Positions 52,543-60,968 of a stretch of 64,000 bases of DNA are shown here, one piece after another. Every line of letters begins with the position of its first letter. The stretch's first letter is position 1. The stretch lies in assembly GCF_902497775.2 (NCBI RefSeq), contig NZ_OZ024668.1, positions 457,826 through 521,825 on the forward strand, given 5' to 3'. The notes beneath the pieces are model-generated. The model worked only from the letters and a program-made list of their open reading frames with translations. It did no database searches and was not told the DNA's origin. The position numbers were made by a program, and so were the translations under genes. The DNA comes from Pseudomonas fluorescens. Lineage in GTDB: Bacteria > Pseudomonadota > Gammaproteobacteria > Pseudomonadales > Pseudomonadaceae.

Positions 52543-54594
52543 TTACAGGATCGAAACCTGATTGCGCTGCGCCTGCTTGAGGAACGCGGTCAACTCCCGG
52601 GCTGGCAAGGGTTTGCTGTAGTGGTAGCCCTGACCTTCATGGCAACCCTGGGCAATGATGTAGGCCTCCTGTTCCGCCGTCTCGACCCCCTCGGCAATGA
52701 CCTGCATGCCCAGGCTCTTGCCCAGCTGGATGATGGCGCGAACGATGGTGGCATCGTCGTCGTCATCGAGCAGGTCCTGGACGAAGCTCTTGTCGATCTT
52801 GATCTTGTCCAGCGGCAGCGACTTCAGGTAACTGAGCGATGAGTAGCCGGTACCGAAGTCGTCAATGGCGATCAGCGCCCCGGAGCGGCGCAGGCTAAGC
52901 AGGTGCTGGGCCGCGGTGCTGATGTCTTCCATCAGGCCGGTTTCGGTGACTTCCAGTTCCAGGCTGCGCGGTGGCAGGCGGTAGATCTGCAGCAGGTTGT
53001 TGACCACTCGCGGCAGCTCGTTGTGATGCAACTGTACAGTCGACAGGTTGACCGCCATGCGCAGTTCGCTGAAGCCCTGGTCATGCCAGTCGCGCAGTTG
53101 CCGGCAGGCCTGGTCGAGCACCCATTCGCCGATGGTGATGATGTTGCCGTTCTGCTCGGCCAGGGGGATGAACTGGTCTGGCGGGACCATGCCCAGCTCC
53201 GGATGCTGCCAGCGCAGCAGTGCTTCGACGCCGACCACGCGGTGGTCTCGGTAGCTGATCTGTGGCTGATAAACCAGAAACAGCTGGTTGCGCGGCAGGG
53301 CTTCACGCAGGTCTTTTTCCAGCTCGCGGCGGCGGCGCATCTCGCTGTCGACGCTGGCGATGTAGAACTGGTAACGGTTGCGCGAGCGGGCCTTGGCCAG
53401 GGTCATGGTCTGCTCGGCCTTTTGCAGCAGCTTCTCGGTGCTGTCGCCGTCTTCGGGGAACAGGGTGATGCCGATGGTGGCGCGCAGGCGGATTTCCTGA
53501 TGGTCGAGGGCGAACGGCGCCTCGAGGTCATCGAGAATGCTCTGGGCCAGTTCGGCCGCTTCGTAGGGCTGCTCGATATCGGCCTGGACCAGGGCGAACT
53601 GGTCGCCACCCAGGCGTGCCAGGGCACCGAGCCGGCCACTGTGGGCACGCAGGCGGTCGGCCAGGGCCAGCAGCAACTGGTCGCCGGCCTGGTAGCTGAA
53701 TTGCTCGTTGATACCCTTGAAGTCATCCAGGCCGACGCACAATACCGCCACCCGGCGTTGCAGGCGGCCGGCGTCGACGAGGATCTTGTCCAGTTGCTGC
53801 TGCAGTTGCTGGCGGTTGGGCAGGCCGGTGAGGAAATCGTACTGGGCCATGCGCAACAGGCTGTTCTCGGCTTCGTGGCGCAGGTGGGTGTTGCGCTCGA
53901 TCGACGCCAGCAACTGGTTGGCGGTGTTGACCCACAGGCCCAGCTCGTTCTTTTCGTGGCCCTTGATCAGCGGCAGCTGATGCTGGCTGGGGCGGTCGGG
54001 GTTGATCTGGGTAAGGTGCTCGATGATCTTCGACAGCGGCTTGGTCAGCATCCAGTGATAGACCAGGTACAGCACCAGGCCCATGGCCAGGGCGCGCAGC
54101 ACGCCAGAAATGAAGATGATCACCGAACTGATCAGGAAACCCTCGCCATAGGATGCGGTGTCGAGGGTGATGCTCAGGTCGCCGTAATATTCGCTATAGG
54201 GGCCCCGACCGACCAGCTGGGTGGTGAAGCTGCGCTCCTGGCCAAGAATCAGGTCGGTCAGCCAGCGGCTGGAGACTTCCTGCAACGGGCGGGATTTTTC
54301 CGCCAGCATGGTCTCGTTGGGATGGCCGATGGAGGCCATGCGCACGGACTCGTCCTGGAACAAGCCCTCCATGACCTGCATGCCCATTTCCTTGTCCAGG
54401 CTGTAGACCGCCTGGGTCGAAGGATCACGGAACATGTCGAGGATCCGTTGGGCGTCATTGGCGACGGCCTGGCGGGTCTTGTAGGCATCGAAGACGATCT
54501 GCGCACAACTGAGAACTACACCGACGACCAACGCCGAGAGCAGTACTACCCTGAGCAACTTGACCGATAAGCTGTTCTTGAGTTCCAGCTTCAA
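52543..54594 (-). CDS. bifA: Cyclic di-GMP phosphodiesterase BifA
   Basis: A 683-residue membrane protein: two membrane segments (about 13-33 and 154-180) around a periplasmic domain, HAMP-like linker, degenerate GGDEF domain (GGDQF, 329-333) and an intact EAL domain (E457-A-L). In BifA the GGDQF domain does not make c-di-GMP and the EAL domain hydrolyses it, reducing biofilm and promoting motility or dispersal. I place the start at TTG 54594 (MKLELKNSLS) because AAGGAA lies 7 nt before it; ATG codons further upstream lack a site. sodB downstream of it in genome order is the P. aeruginosa arrangement. Confidence 0.92.
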   Translation of the reverse strand: MKLELKNSLSVKLLRVVLLSALVVGVVLSCAQIVFDAYKTRQAVANDAQRILDMFRDPSTQAVYSLDKEMGMQVMEGLFQDESVRMASIGHPNETMLAEKSRPLQEVSSRWLTDLILGQERSFTTQLVGRGPYSEYYGDLSITLDTASYGEGFLISSVIIFISGVLRALAMGLVLYLVYHWMLTKPLSKIIEHLTQINPDRPSQHQLPLIKGHEKNELGLWVNTANQLLASIERNTHLRHEAENSLLRMAQYDFLTGLPNRQQLQQQLDKILVDAGRLQRRVAVLCVGLDDFKGINEQFSYQAGDQLLLALADRLRAHSGRLGALARLGGDQFALVQADIEQPYEAAELAQSILDDLEAPFALDHQEIRLRATIGITLFPEDGDSTEKLLQKAEQTMTLAKARSRNRYQFYIASVDSEMRRRRELEKDLREALPRNQLFLVYQPQISYRDHRVVGVEALLRWQHPELGMVPPDQFIPLAEQNGNIITIGEWVLDQACRQLRDWHDQGFSELRMAVNLSTVQLHHNELPRVVNNLLQIYRLPPRSLELEVTETGLMEDISTAAQHLLSLRRSGALIAIDDFGTGYSSLSYLKSLPLDKIKIDKSFVQDLLDDDDDATIVRAIIQLGKSLGMQVIAEGVETAEQEAYIIAQGCHEGQGYHYSKPLPARELTAFLKQAQRNQVSIL

Positions 54595-54866
54595 TGGGGT
54601 TTCCTTAATCCATGCGCATGGCATCATTTTGCCATCAAACTTGGCAATCCACTATCGGCCGTCAACAGGACTTCTCCAGCTCCTTGAGGGTGCATTTTTT
54701 GCACCGGGAGCAGGTTGGTTACCTATCGTCACTGTATCGGTTGCCCGGCCTTGCGACTTTAATCTGTGGGAACGAGTTTCCCAACGTTTGATGTTAGCGC
54801 GCTCTGCGTGTGCGGCAAGATGCACAGTGCGCGAATAGGATGAAAAATGTTGCAGCCAGGGCGCCC
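54595..54866. other. Non-coding stretch upstream of bifA
   Basis: About 270 bp without a supported gene. It contains the bifA leader and a small palindrome, GGGTGCA-TTTT-TGCACC (near 54689-54705). No clear promoter for bifA was recognised. It ends at the target duplication of the inverted-repeat element. Confidence 0.5.
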
Positions 54867-55425
54867 ATAAAAAAGGTTCTTCACGGCTTACCGGGGGCTA
54901 TGATCCTTGGGTTGGGTCGGGATGTTAAGGCTTCTAGCTTATCCATTCACTGTGGCGCCGCTGCCGGCCCCTTCCGCCCTTACGGCGGGTCCCTTTTGTC
55001 TTGGCAACAGGAACCAAAACCGCTCGCTCCAGCATACGGCCCTACGCTGCGCTCCGGGTTCCTTCGCTACGGCGCCTGCACTGGCGTATCTGCGAAAGCA
55101 GATGTTGGCGAAGCCATGCTGACGCAGGAGCGGGACAAGCCCGCTGATAAAACGAGCACCAACTTGTTTGGTCTTGATCTTGATCTTGATGTTCATGCAC
55201 GTACTTCCAGGCGCCGCGAAAAGCGACTTCAGGAGGCCTAGCGAAGGTGCCTGTAGGGGCGGTGCGCAGCACCTTCGGCGTCAGCCGAAGACGCGAGACG
55301 TAGACTTGGCGTAGCAAGTCGTAGGCCGCGATGCCCCGGAAGGCGCCAGCAGCAGCCCCACACTGAATGGATAAGCCCGCAGCCTCAACATCCCAACCCA
55401 GGATTCCGTGAAGAACCATAAAAAA
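54867..55425. mobile_element. Terminator-associated MITE-like element, long copy with target duplication
   Basis: The 543-bp element (54875-55417) has perfect 12-bp terminal inverted repeats GGTTCTTCACGG and is bracketed by a perfect direct repeat ATAAAAAA (54867-54874 and 55418-55425). The outer ~75 bp of both arms pair imperfectly (shared GCTTATCCATTCA and CCTTCCG blocks). The centre (about 55007-55340) is not palindromic and carries TCTTGA three times in tandem (55172-55189). It shows no convincing coding capacity. The right end joins the sodB terminator. Confidence 0.82.
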
Positions 55426-55448
55426 GCCCACCGCTAGGGTGGGCTTTT
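55418..55448 (-). terminator. sodB terminator
   Basis: On the minus strand GCCCACC-CTAGC-GGTGGGC is followed by TTTTTTAT, the last 8 bases being one copy of the target duplication of the neighbouring element. The plus direction also has TTTT. A further perfect hairpin (CGATACTTT/AAAGTATCG, 55457-55478) stands between it and the sodB stop. Confidence 0.88.
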
Positions 55449-55491
55449 CGGTCGCTCGATACTTTATGCAAAGTATCGCTCAGCAGCCGGC

Positions 55492-56088
55492 TCAGGCAGT
55501 GAAGGTCTTGCCTTCGAACTGCTCGGCAACGAACTTCCAGTTGACCAGGTTCCAGAACGCCTCGACATACTTCGGACGCAGGTTGCGGTAGTCGATGTAG
55601 TAGGCGTGTTCCCAGACGTCGCAGGTCAGCAGCGGGGTGTCGCCGTTGGTCAGCGGGTTGCCGGCGCCAATGGTGCTGGCCAGGGCCAGGGAGCCGTCGG
55701 CTTTTTTCACCAGCCAGCCCCAGCCGGAACCGAAGGTGCCGACCGAAGTCTTGGTGAACTCTTCCTTGAACTTGTCGAACGAACCGAACGCGGCGTTGAT
55801 GGCTTCAGCCAGGGCGCCGGTTGGTTGGCCGCCGGCGTTTGGCGCCAGGCAGTTCCAGTAGAAAGTGTGGTTCCAGACCTGAGCGGCGTTGTTGAAGATA
55901 CCGCCCGAGGAGGTCTTGACGATCTCTTCCAGGGTCTTGCCTTCGAACTCGGTGCCAGGCACCAGGTTGTTCAGGTTCACGACATAGGTGTTGTGGTGCT
56001 TGTCGTGGTGGTATTCCAGGGTTTCCTTGGAAATGTGCGGCTGCAGGGCGTCGTGGGCGTAAGGCAGCGGCGGCAATTCAAAAGCCAT
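55492..56088 (-). CDS. sodB: Iron superoxide dismutase SodB
   Basis: SodB disproportionates superoxide in the cytoplasm. The 198-residue protein has the Fe/Mn-SOD signature [16 protein letters not shown], metal ligands in [19 protein letters not shown] and DVWEH, and iron-type features such as [11 protein letters not shown] and [11 protein letters not shown] 56088 ([11 protein letters not shown]) follows AGGAGAATCACC; the frame is open upstream but unlike the family. Confidence 0.96.
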   Translation of the reverse strand: MAFELPPLPYAHDALQPHISKETLEYHHDKHHNTYVVNLNNLVPGTEFEGKTLEEIVKTSSGGIFNNAAQVWNHTFYWNCLAPNAGGQPTGALAEAINAAFGSFDKFKEEFTKTSVGTFGSGWGWLVKKADGSLALASTIGAGNPLTNGDTPLLTCDVWEHAYYIDYRNLRPKYVEAFWNLVNWKFVAEQFEGKTFTA

Positions 56089-56277
56089 GGTGATTCTCCT
56101 AATCAGGTCTGTTGCGGTGAGCGCAAGGCCGATCACGGGCGGCCGGTGTGCGTCGGCGAGTTTGTACTCTTTGCGACGCAAGGGCTGGATCATAGCACCG
56201 GGCCCGGTGCTTAACCACGCAACAAGTGTACGGGAAAGAGGTTCCAGAGCCTTTGCCGGTGCCGGACGAGCGGCGTC

Positions 56278-56877
56278 TCAGGTAAAGATCAGTTGCGCTG
56301 CCACGGCAAACATCATCACCGCCACCATCAGATCGAGCAGCCGCCAGGTGCCGGGGCGCGCCAGCCACGGTGCCAGCCAGGCAGCGCCCAGGGCCAGGGT
56401 GAAGAACCACAGCAGCGAGGCGCTGGCGGCGCCGGCCACGTAGGCACCGGGCACGGATTGCTGGGCGCCCAGCGAGCCGATCAGCAACACCGTATCGAGG
56501 TACACATGCGGGTTGAGCAGGGTTACCGCCAGGGCGCTGAGCAGCACCGCCCGGCGCGAGCGCAGGCCCTGGCCTTCGCCCTGTTGCAGGCTTTGTTGCG
56601 AGCAGGCGCGCAACAGGGCCTTGGCGCCGTACCAGATCAGAAATACCGCACCGCCCCAACGCGCAACCGCCAGCAGCGTCGGGTTCTGCGCCAGGACCGT
56701 GGCCAGGCCAAACACGCCCGCCGCTACCAGGAGGGCATCGCAGACCACGCACAGCGCCGCCACCGGCAGGTGATGTTCACGGCGCAGGCTTTGCGCCAGG
56801 ACAAAGGCGTTTTGCGTGCCGATCGCCATGATCAGGCCGAAGGCGACCAAGAGGCCGTTCAGGTAGCTTTGCCACAT
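56278..56877 (-). CDS. LysE/ArgO family amino-acid exporter
   Basis: A 199-residue protein with about six membrane segments. The LysE signature is seen: start GLLVAFGLIMAIGTQNAFVLAQSLRR, then VCDALLVAAGVFG and LLNPHVYLDTVLLIGS (the NPH motif). LysE/ArgO proteins export lysine and arginine. It is divergent from an ArgP/LysG-like regulator, the usual activator of such exporters when basic amino acids accumulate. Confidence 0.9.
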   Translation of the reverse strand: MWQSYLNGLLVAFGLIMAIGTQNAFVLAQSLRREHHLPVAALCVVCDALLVAAGVFGLATVLAQNPTLLAVARWGGAVFLIWYGAKALLRACSQQSLQQGEGQGLRSRRAVLLSALAVTLLNPHVYLDTVLLIGSLGAQQSVPGAYVAGAASASLLWFFTLALGAAWLAPWLARPGTWRLLDLMVAVMMFAVAAQLIFT

Positions 56878-56999
56878 AGGGGGAACTCCAGGAAACGCCC
56901 GCAGGGCGCGGGCGCAAATACAAAGAAGATGCTGGCTATTGTGGGGATTTCATCTGTATAAGAAAAACAAATAAAGCTGATCCGGCATTAGGAAAAATA

Positions 57000-57890
57000 A
57001 TGTTCGATTACAAACTGCTTTCTGCCCTTGCTGCCGTTATCGAGCAGGCCGGTTTCGAACGTGCCGCCCAGGTGCTTGGACTGTCCCAGTCGGCGATTTC
57101 CCAGCGCATCAAGTTGCTTGAGGCGCGGGTCGGCCAGCCGGTACTGGTGCGCGCCAATCCGCCGAGCCCCACCGATGTCGGTCGGCGTCTGCTCAACCAT
57201 GTGCAGCAGGTGCGCCTGCTTGAGCGTGACCTGCAGAGCCAGGTGCCGGCGCTGGACGAAGAGGGCATGCCCGAGCGTCTGCGCATTGCCCTCAATGCCG
57301 ACAGCCTGGCGACCTGGTGGGCAGGCGCGGTGGGTGAATTTTGTGCCGATCAGCAAGTGCTGCTGGACCTGGTGGTGGAAGACCAGGAGGTCGGCCTCAA
57401 GCGCATGCGCGCCGGCGAAGTGGCGGCCTGCCTGTGTGGCAGTGAACGGCCGGTGGCCGGTGCGCGCAGCCTGTTGCTTGGCGCCATGCGCTATCGGGCG
57501 CTGGCCAGCCCGGCGTTCATGGCCCGCTACTTTCCAGCGGGCTTCGATGCTGCGCGATTGTCGCGGACTCCGGCGCTGGTGTTCGGGCCGGATGATTTCC
57601 TGCAGCACCGTTACCTGGCTTCCCTGGGAATTCAGGACGGTTTCCTTCACCACCTGTGTCCGTCGTCCGAAGGTTTTTTGCGCATGACCGAAGCAGGCCT
57701 GGGCTGGGGCCTGGTGCCGGAACTGCAGGTGCGCGATCAACTGGCCAGCGGGCGACTGGTAGAAATATCAGCGGATAAACCCATCGACGTGCCCTTGTAC
57801 TGGCATCATTGGCGCAACGGCGGGCAGTTGCTCGGCCAACTGACGGATCACCTGCGTCTTACAGCCGGGCAGTGGCTGGTGCCCTTGTAG
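57000..57890 (+). CDS. LysR-type regulator of the ArgP/LysG group
   Basis: A 296-residue LysR-type regulator with N-terminal winged helix (AAVIEQAGFERAAQVLGLSQSAISQRIKLLEARVGQPVLVR) and C-terminal effector domain. It aligns with ArgP (IciA)/LysG proteins, which sense lysine and arginine and activate the exporter gene. The 122-bp divergent gap to the exporter is the expected control region. In P. aeruginosa the gene at this place is named iciA, as I recall. Confidence 0.88.
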   Translation: MFDYKLLSALAAVIEQAGFERAAQVLGLSQSAISQRIKLLEARVGQPVLVRANPPSPTDVGRRLLNHVQQVRLLERDLQSQVPALDEEGMPERLRIALNADSLATWWAGAVGEFCADQQVLLDLVVEDQEVGLKRMRAGEVAACLCGSERPVAGARSLLLGAMRYRALASPAFMARYFPAGFDAARLSRTPALVFGPDDFLQHRYLASLGIQDGFLHHLCPSSEGFLRMTEAGLGWGLVPELQVRDQLASGRLVEISADKPIDVPLYWHHWRNGGQLLGQLTDHLRLTAGQWLVPL

Positions 57891-57942
57891 GCACTGGCGG
57901 CGTCAGCAGTATCTGAAAAACCTGTTTTAGGCGGAGTGCTAC

Positions 57943-58947
57943 ATGCAAATTCTGGTCACCGGCGCGAGCGGCTTCATTGGCGGGCGCTTTGCGCGCTTTG
58001 CCCTGGAGCAGGGCTTTGACGTTCGGGTCAACGGCCGCCGCGCCGAAGGCGTCGAGCACCTGGTGCGGCGCGGCGCGCAGTTCATCCCGGGTGACCTGAA
58101 CGACCCGGACCTGGCCCGACGCCTGTGCCAGGGCGTCGAGGCGGTGGTGCATTGTGCCGGTGCGGTCGGCAATTGGGGGCGTTACCAGGACTTCTATCAA
58201 GGCAACGTGGTGGTCACTGAAAACGTTGTCGAGGCGTGCTTGAAGGAGCATGTGCGGCGGTTGGTGCACCTGTCTTCGCCGTCGATCTATTTCAATGGCC
58301 GCTCGCAGCTGGGCATCACCGAAGAGCAGGTGCCGCGACGCTTCCATGACCATTATGGGGCCACCAAGCACCTGGCCGAGCAGAAAGTCTTCGGCGCCCA
58401 GGAGTTCGGTCTCGAAGTGCTGGCCCTGCGTCCGCGCTTTGTCACCGGAGCGGGTGATGTGAGTATCTTCCCGCGCTTGTTGCAGATGCAGCGCAAGCGG
58501 CGCCTGGCGATCATCGGCAACGGCCTGAACAAAGTCGACTTCACCAGCGTGCAGAACCTCAACGAGGCGCTGATCAGTGCCCTGCTCGCCGACAACGCGG
58601 CACTGGGCCAGGCCTACAACATCAGTAACGGTCACCCCTTGCCGTTGTGGGATGTGGTCAATTACGTGATGCGGCAAATGCACCTGCCGCAAGTCACCCG
58701 TTACCGTTCCTACGGTCTGGCCTACAGCCTGGCCGCCTTGAACGAAGGCGCCTGCCTGCTCTGGCCGGGGTGCCCGCAACCGACCTTGTCGCGCTTGGGG
58801 ATGCAGGTGATGAGCAAGGACTTCACCCTCGACATCAACCGCGCCAGGCAGTTTCTTGATTACCGCCCCAGCGTCAGCCTGTGGTCGGCGCTGGATGAGT
58901 TCTGCGGCTGGTGGAAAGCCCAGGACCTTCCGTCCGGCAAGCACTGA
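57943..58947 (+). CDS. NAD-dependent epimerase/dehydratase family protein
   Basis: A 334-residue extended short-chain dehydrogenase: cofactor motif TGASGFIGG (6-14), HCAGAVGNWG, the catalytic serine region HLSSPSIYFNGR and YGATK (Y-x3-K). It resembles 3-beta-hydroxysteroid dehydrogenase-like proteins. Substrate unknown. It follows the LysR gene by 52 bp on the same strand but is probably not functionally linked. Confidence 0.85.
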   Translation: MQILVTGASGFIGGRFARFALEQGFDVRVNGRRAEGVEHLVRRGAQFIPGDLNDPDLARRLCQGVEAVVHCAGAVGNWGRYQDFYQGNVVVTENVVEACLKEHVRRLVHLSSPSIYFNGRSQLGITEEQVPRRFHDHYGATKHLAEQKVFGAQEFGLEVLALRPRFVTGAGDVSIFPRLLQMQRKRRLAIIGNGLNKVDFTSVQNLNEALISALLADNAALGQAYNISNGHPLPLWDVVNYVMRQMHLPQVTRYRSYGLAYSLAALNEGACLLWPGCPQPTLSRLGMQVMSKDFTLDINRARQFLDYRPSVSLWSALDEFCGWWKAQDLPSGKH

Positions 58948-58991
58948 ACCGGATCAAGGCTTTGCGGTCGATCAGAGCGCTGATCAGGCTT

Positions 58992-58997
58992 TATACT
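58992..58997 (+). promoter_or_regulatory. Possible -10 element before the coiled-coil gene
   Basis: TATACT stands 38 bp upstream of ATG 59035, after a palindrome GATCAG-AGCG-CTGATC (58970-58985) that covers the place of the -35. No good -35 is visible, so a bound activator or repressor at the palindrome is conceivable. Confidence 0.3.
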
Positions 58998-59034
58998 ACT
59001 GACCATTTGCTATCACCGTGGTTGAAGGGATCCC

Positions 59035-59877
59035 ATGCGTAACAATGCCCCAGATGATTTCGAGAACGTACCGACCTTGAGTGCCGGTAGCCGCGATGAC
59101 GATGATTTCGTCCCGGTAGCGGGTGTGCGTCGTGGCGGCTCGGCGGCCTCGCGCGTCCAGCCCAAGGCGGCGAGCAGTGGCCCGTTGTGGGCATTGCTCG
59201 GCGCTTCGTTCATTGCCCTGGGTGGCCTTGGCTGGTGGAGCTTTCAGCAGATTTCGCTGATGGAGCAGCAACTGGTTGCCACCCAGGAGAGCTTCGCGCG
59301 CATCAGTGAAGAAGCGGCGGGGCGCTTGCAGGCAATCAGTGGCAAGGTCGCGGCCAGCGAGACCAGTGTCAGCACCGACAGCGAAGCCCTGAAGTTGCAG
59401 ATCAAGCAGTTGCAGTCGAGCCTCTCCGAGCAGGGCCGGCAACAGCAGGGTGTGGCGGGGCAGACCGGTGATCTGGGCAAGCGTCTGGAGCAGGTGCTGG
59501 CGCAGGCCAGTGAGCAACAGGCGGCCAATGCCAAGTTGCAGGAGCAGTTGCAGGCACAGCTCAAGCGTGTGAACGACGAGCTGACTGCATTGAAGTCGGC
59601 GCAGGTGGATGGCGGCAAGCTTAATGGTGAGCTCAAGAGCCTGAACGCTGATGTGGCAGCGTTGAAGAAACAGGGCAACCCGGCCGCGGCGATCCAGCGC
59701 CTGGAGCAGGACCTGATCGTGCTCAAGAGCGAGCAGGAGAACCGCCCGGCGCCTGCGGCAAGCGGTGGCGCCTCGACGGCTGAGTTCGACGCGTTTCGTG
59801 GCCAGGTGACCCGCAACATCAATACCCTGCAAAGCCAGGTGCAGAACCTGCAACAGCAGATCAACGCCCGGCCTTGA
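59035..59877 (+). CDS. Hypothetical membrane-anchored coiled-coil protein
   Basis: A 280-residue protein with an acidic/basic cytoplasmic tail (1-48), one membrane segment (about 49-67, GPLWALLGASFIALGGLGWW) and a long, Q/L-rich coiled coil to the end (KLQEQLQAQLKRVNDEL, VQNLQQQINARP). No enzymatic motif. Topology suggests an envelope-spanning or scaffolding role, similar in style to division or secretion accessory proteins. I do not recognise a named family. Confidence 0.8.
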   Translation: MRNNAPDDFENVPTLSAGSRDDDDFVPVAGVRRGGSAASRVQPKAASSGPLWALLGASFIALGGLGWWSFQQISLMEQQLVATQESFARISEEAAGRLQAISGKVAASETSVSTDSEALKLQIKQLQSSLSEQGRQQQGVAGQTGDLGKRLEQVLAQASEQQAANAKLQEQLQAQLKRVNDELTALKSAQVDGGKLNGELKSLNADVAALKKQGNPAAAIQRLEQDLIVLKSEQENRPAPAASGGASTAEFDAFRGQVTRNINTLQSQVQNLQQQINARP

Positions 59878-59901
59878 CTTGACCCGCGATGCTTTTAGCA
59901 T

Positions 59902-60951
59902 CTACATCCGCGGATAATCGATATAGCCCACCGGCCCCTTGGCATAGAAGGTCTCCGGGTGTGGCTCGTTCAGCGGTGCATCCGCCGCCAGTCGGGCCGG
60001 CAGGTCCGGGTTGGCAATGAACGGAATGCCGAAGGCCACCGCATCAGCGTTGCCAGAGGCCAGCGAAGCATTGGCGCTGGCCTTGGTGAAGCGCTCATTG
60101 ACGATGTACGGGCCGCCAAAGGCTTGCTTGATCAGCGCGCCGATACTGTCGTCGGCCTCTTTCTCCCGCGAGCAGATAAACGCAATGCCGCGCTTGCCCA
60201 GTTCCCGGGCGACATAAGTGAAGGTCTCGGCACGGTTGGCATCGCCCATGTCATGGGCATCGGCCCGTGGCGCCAGGTGCACGCCAACCCGTTGTGCGCC
60301 CCAGACTTCGATCACCGCGTCAGTCACTTCCAGCAGCAGACGTGCACGGTTCTGAAGCGAACCACCGTATTGGTCATTGCGCTGGTTGGTGCTGCTCTGC
60401 AGGAACTGGTCGATCAGGTAGCCGTTGGCTGCATGCACTTCAACGCCGTCGAAACCGGCTGCCTTGGCATTCTCGGCACCGGTCCGGTAGGCCTCGACAA
60501 TGTCGGCGATTTCTGCGGTTTCCAGCGCCCGTGGAGTCGGGTAGTCGGACAGCGGACGCACCAGGCTGACATGGCCTTTAGGCTGGATCGCGCTCGGTGC
60601 GACCGGGCTTTCACCCTCGAGGTAGTTGGGGTGGGAGATACGCCCGACGTGCCACAGCTGCAGGAAAATCCGCCCGCCGGCGCCATGCACGGCCTTGGTG
60701 ACGTTGGTCCAGCCACGTACCTGATCGTTGGACCAAATGCCCGGGGTGTCCGGGTAGCCGACGCCCATTGGCGTGACCGAAGTCGCTTCGCTGAGGATCA
60801 GCCCGGCGCTGGCCCGTTGTACGTAGTACTCGGCCATCAGTGCGTTGGGCACCCGGCCTTCGTCGGCGCGGCAGCGGGTCAGCGGGGCCATGATGATGCG
60901 GTTCGGCAACTGGAGGTCGCCGAGGGTGATCGGATCAAAAAGCGTCGTCAT
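59902..60951 (-). CDS. xenB: Old Yellow Enzyme family xenobiotic reductase XenB
   Basis: A 349-residue FMN-dependent NADPH:flavin ene-reductase. The conserved N-terminus NRIIMAPLTRCRADEGRVPN, the substrate-binding H173-xx-N176 pair (VEVHAANGYLIDQFLQ) and FICSREKE match XenB/NemA enzymes, which reduce nitrate esters, nitroaromatics and electrophilic enals. It is the last gene of the pyeR-pyeM-xenB operon, 17 bp after pyeM. Confidence 0.93.
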   Translation of the reverse strand: MTTLFDPITLGDLQLPNRIIMAPLTRCRADEGRVPNALMAEYYVQRASAGLILSEATSVTPMGVGYPDTPGIWSNDQVRGWTNVTKAVHGAGGRIFLQLWHVGRISHPNYLEGESPVAPSAIQPKGHVSLVRPLSDYPTPRALETAEIADIVEAYRTGAENAKAAGFDGVEVHAANGYLIDQFLQSSTNQRNDQYGGSLQNRARLLLEVTDAVIEVWGAQRVGVHLAPRADAHDMGDANRAETFTYVARELGKRGIAFICSREKEADDSIGALIKQAFGGPYIVNERFTKASANASLASGNADAVAFGIPFIANPDLPARLAADAPLNEPHPETFYAKGPVGYIDYPRM

Positions 60952-60968
60952 AAATACCTCAAGGCTTA

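Noticed and set aside
54810..55241. 143-codon open frame inside the long inverted-repeat element
   Set aside because: It crosses the target duplication and the terminal repeat, includes the tandem hexamer (LDLDLD) and shares its sequence with the other repeat copy; best explained as repeat DNA.
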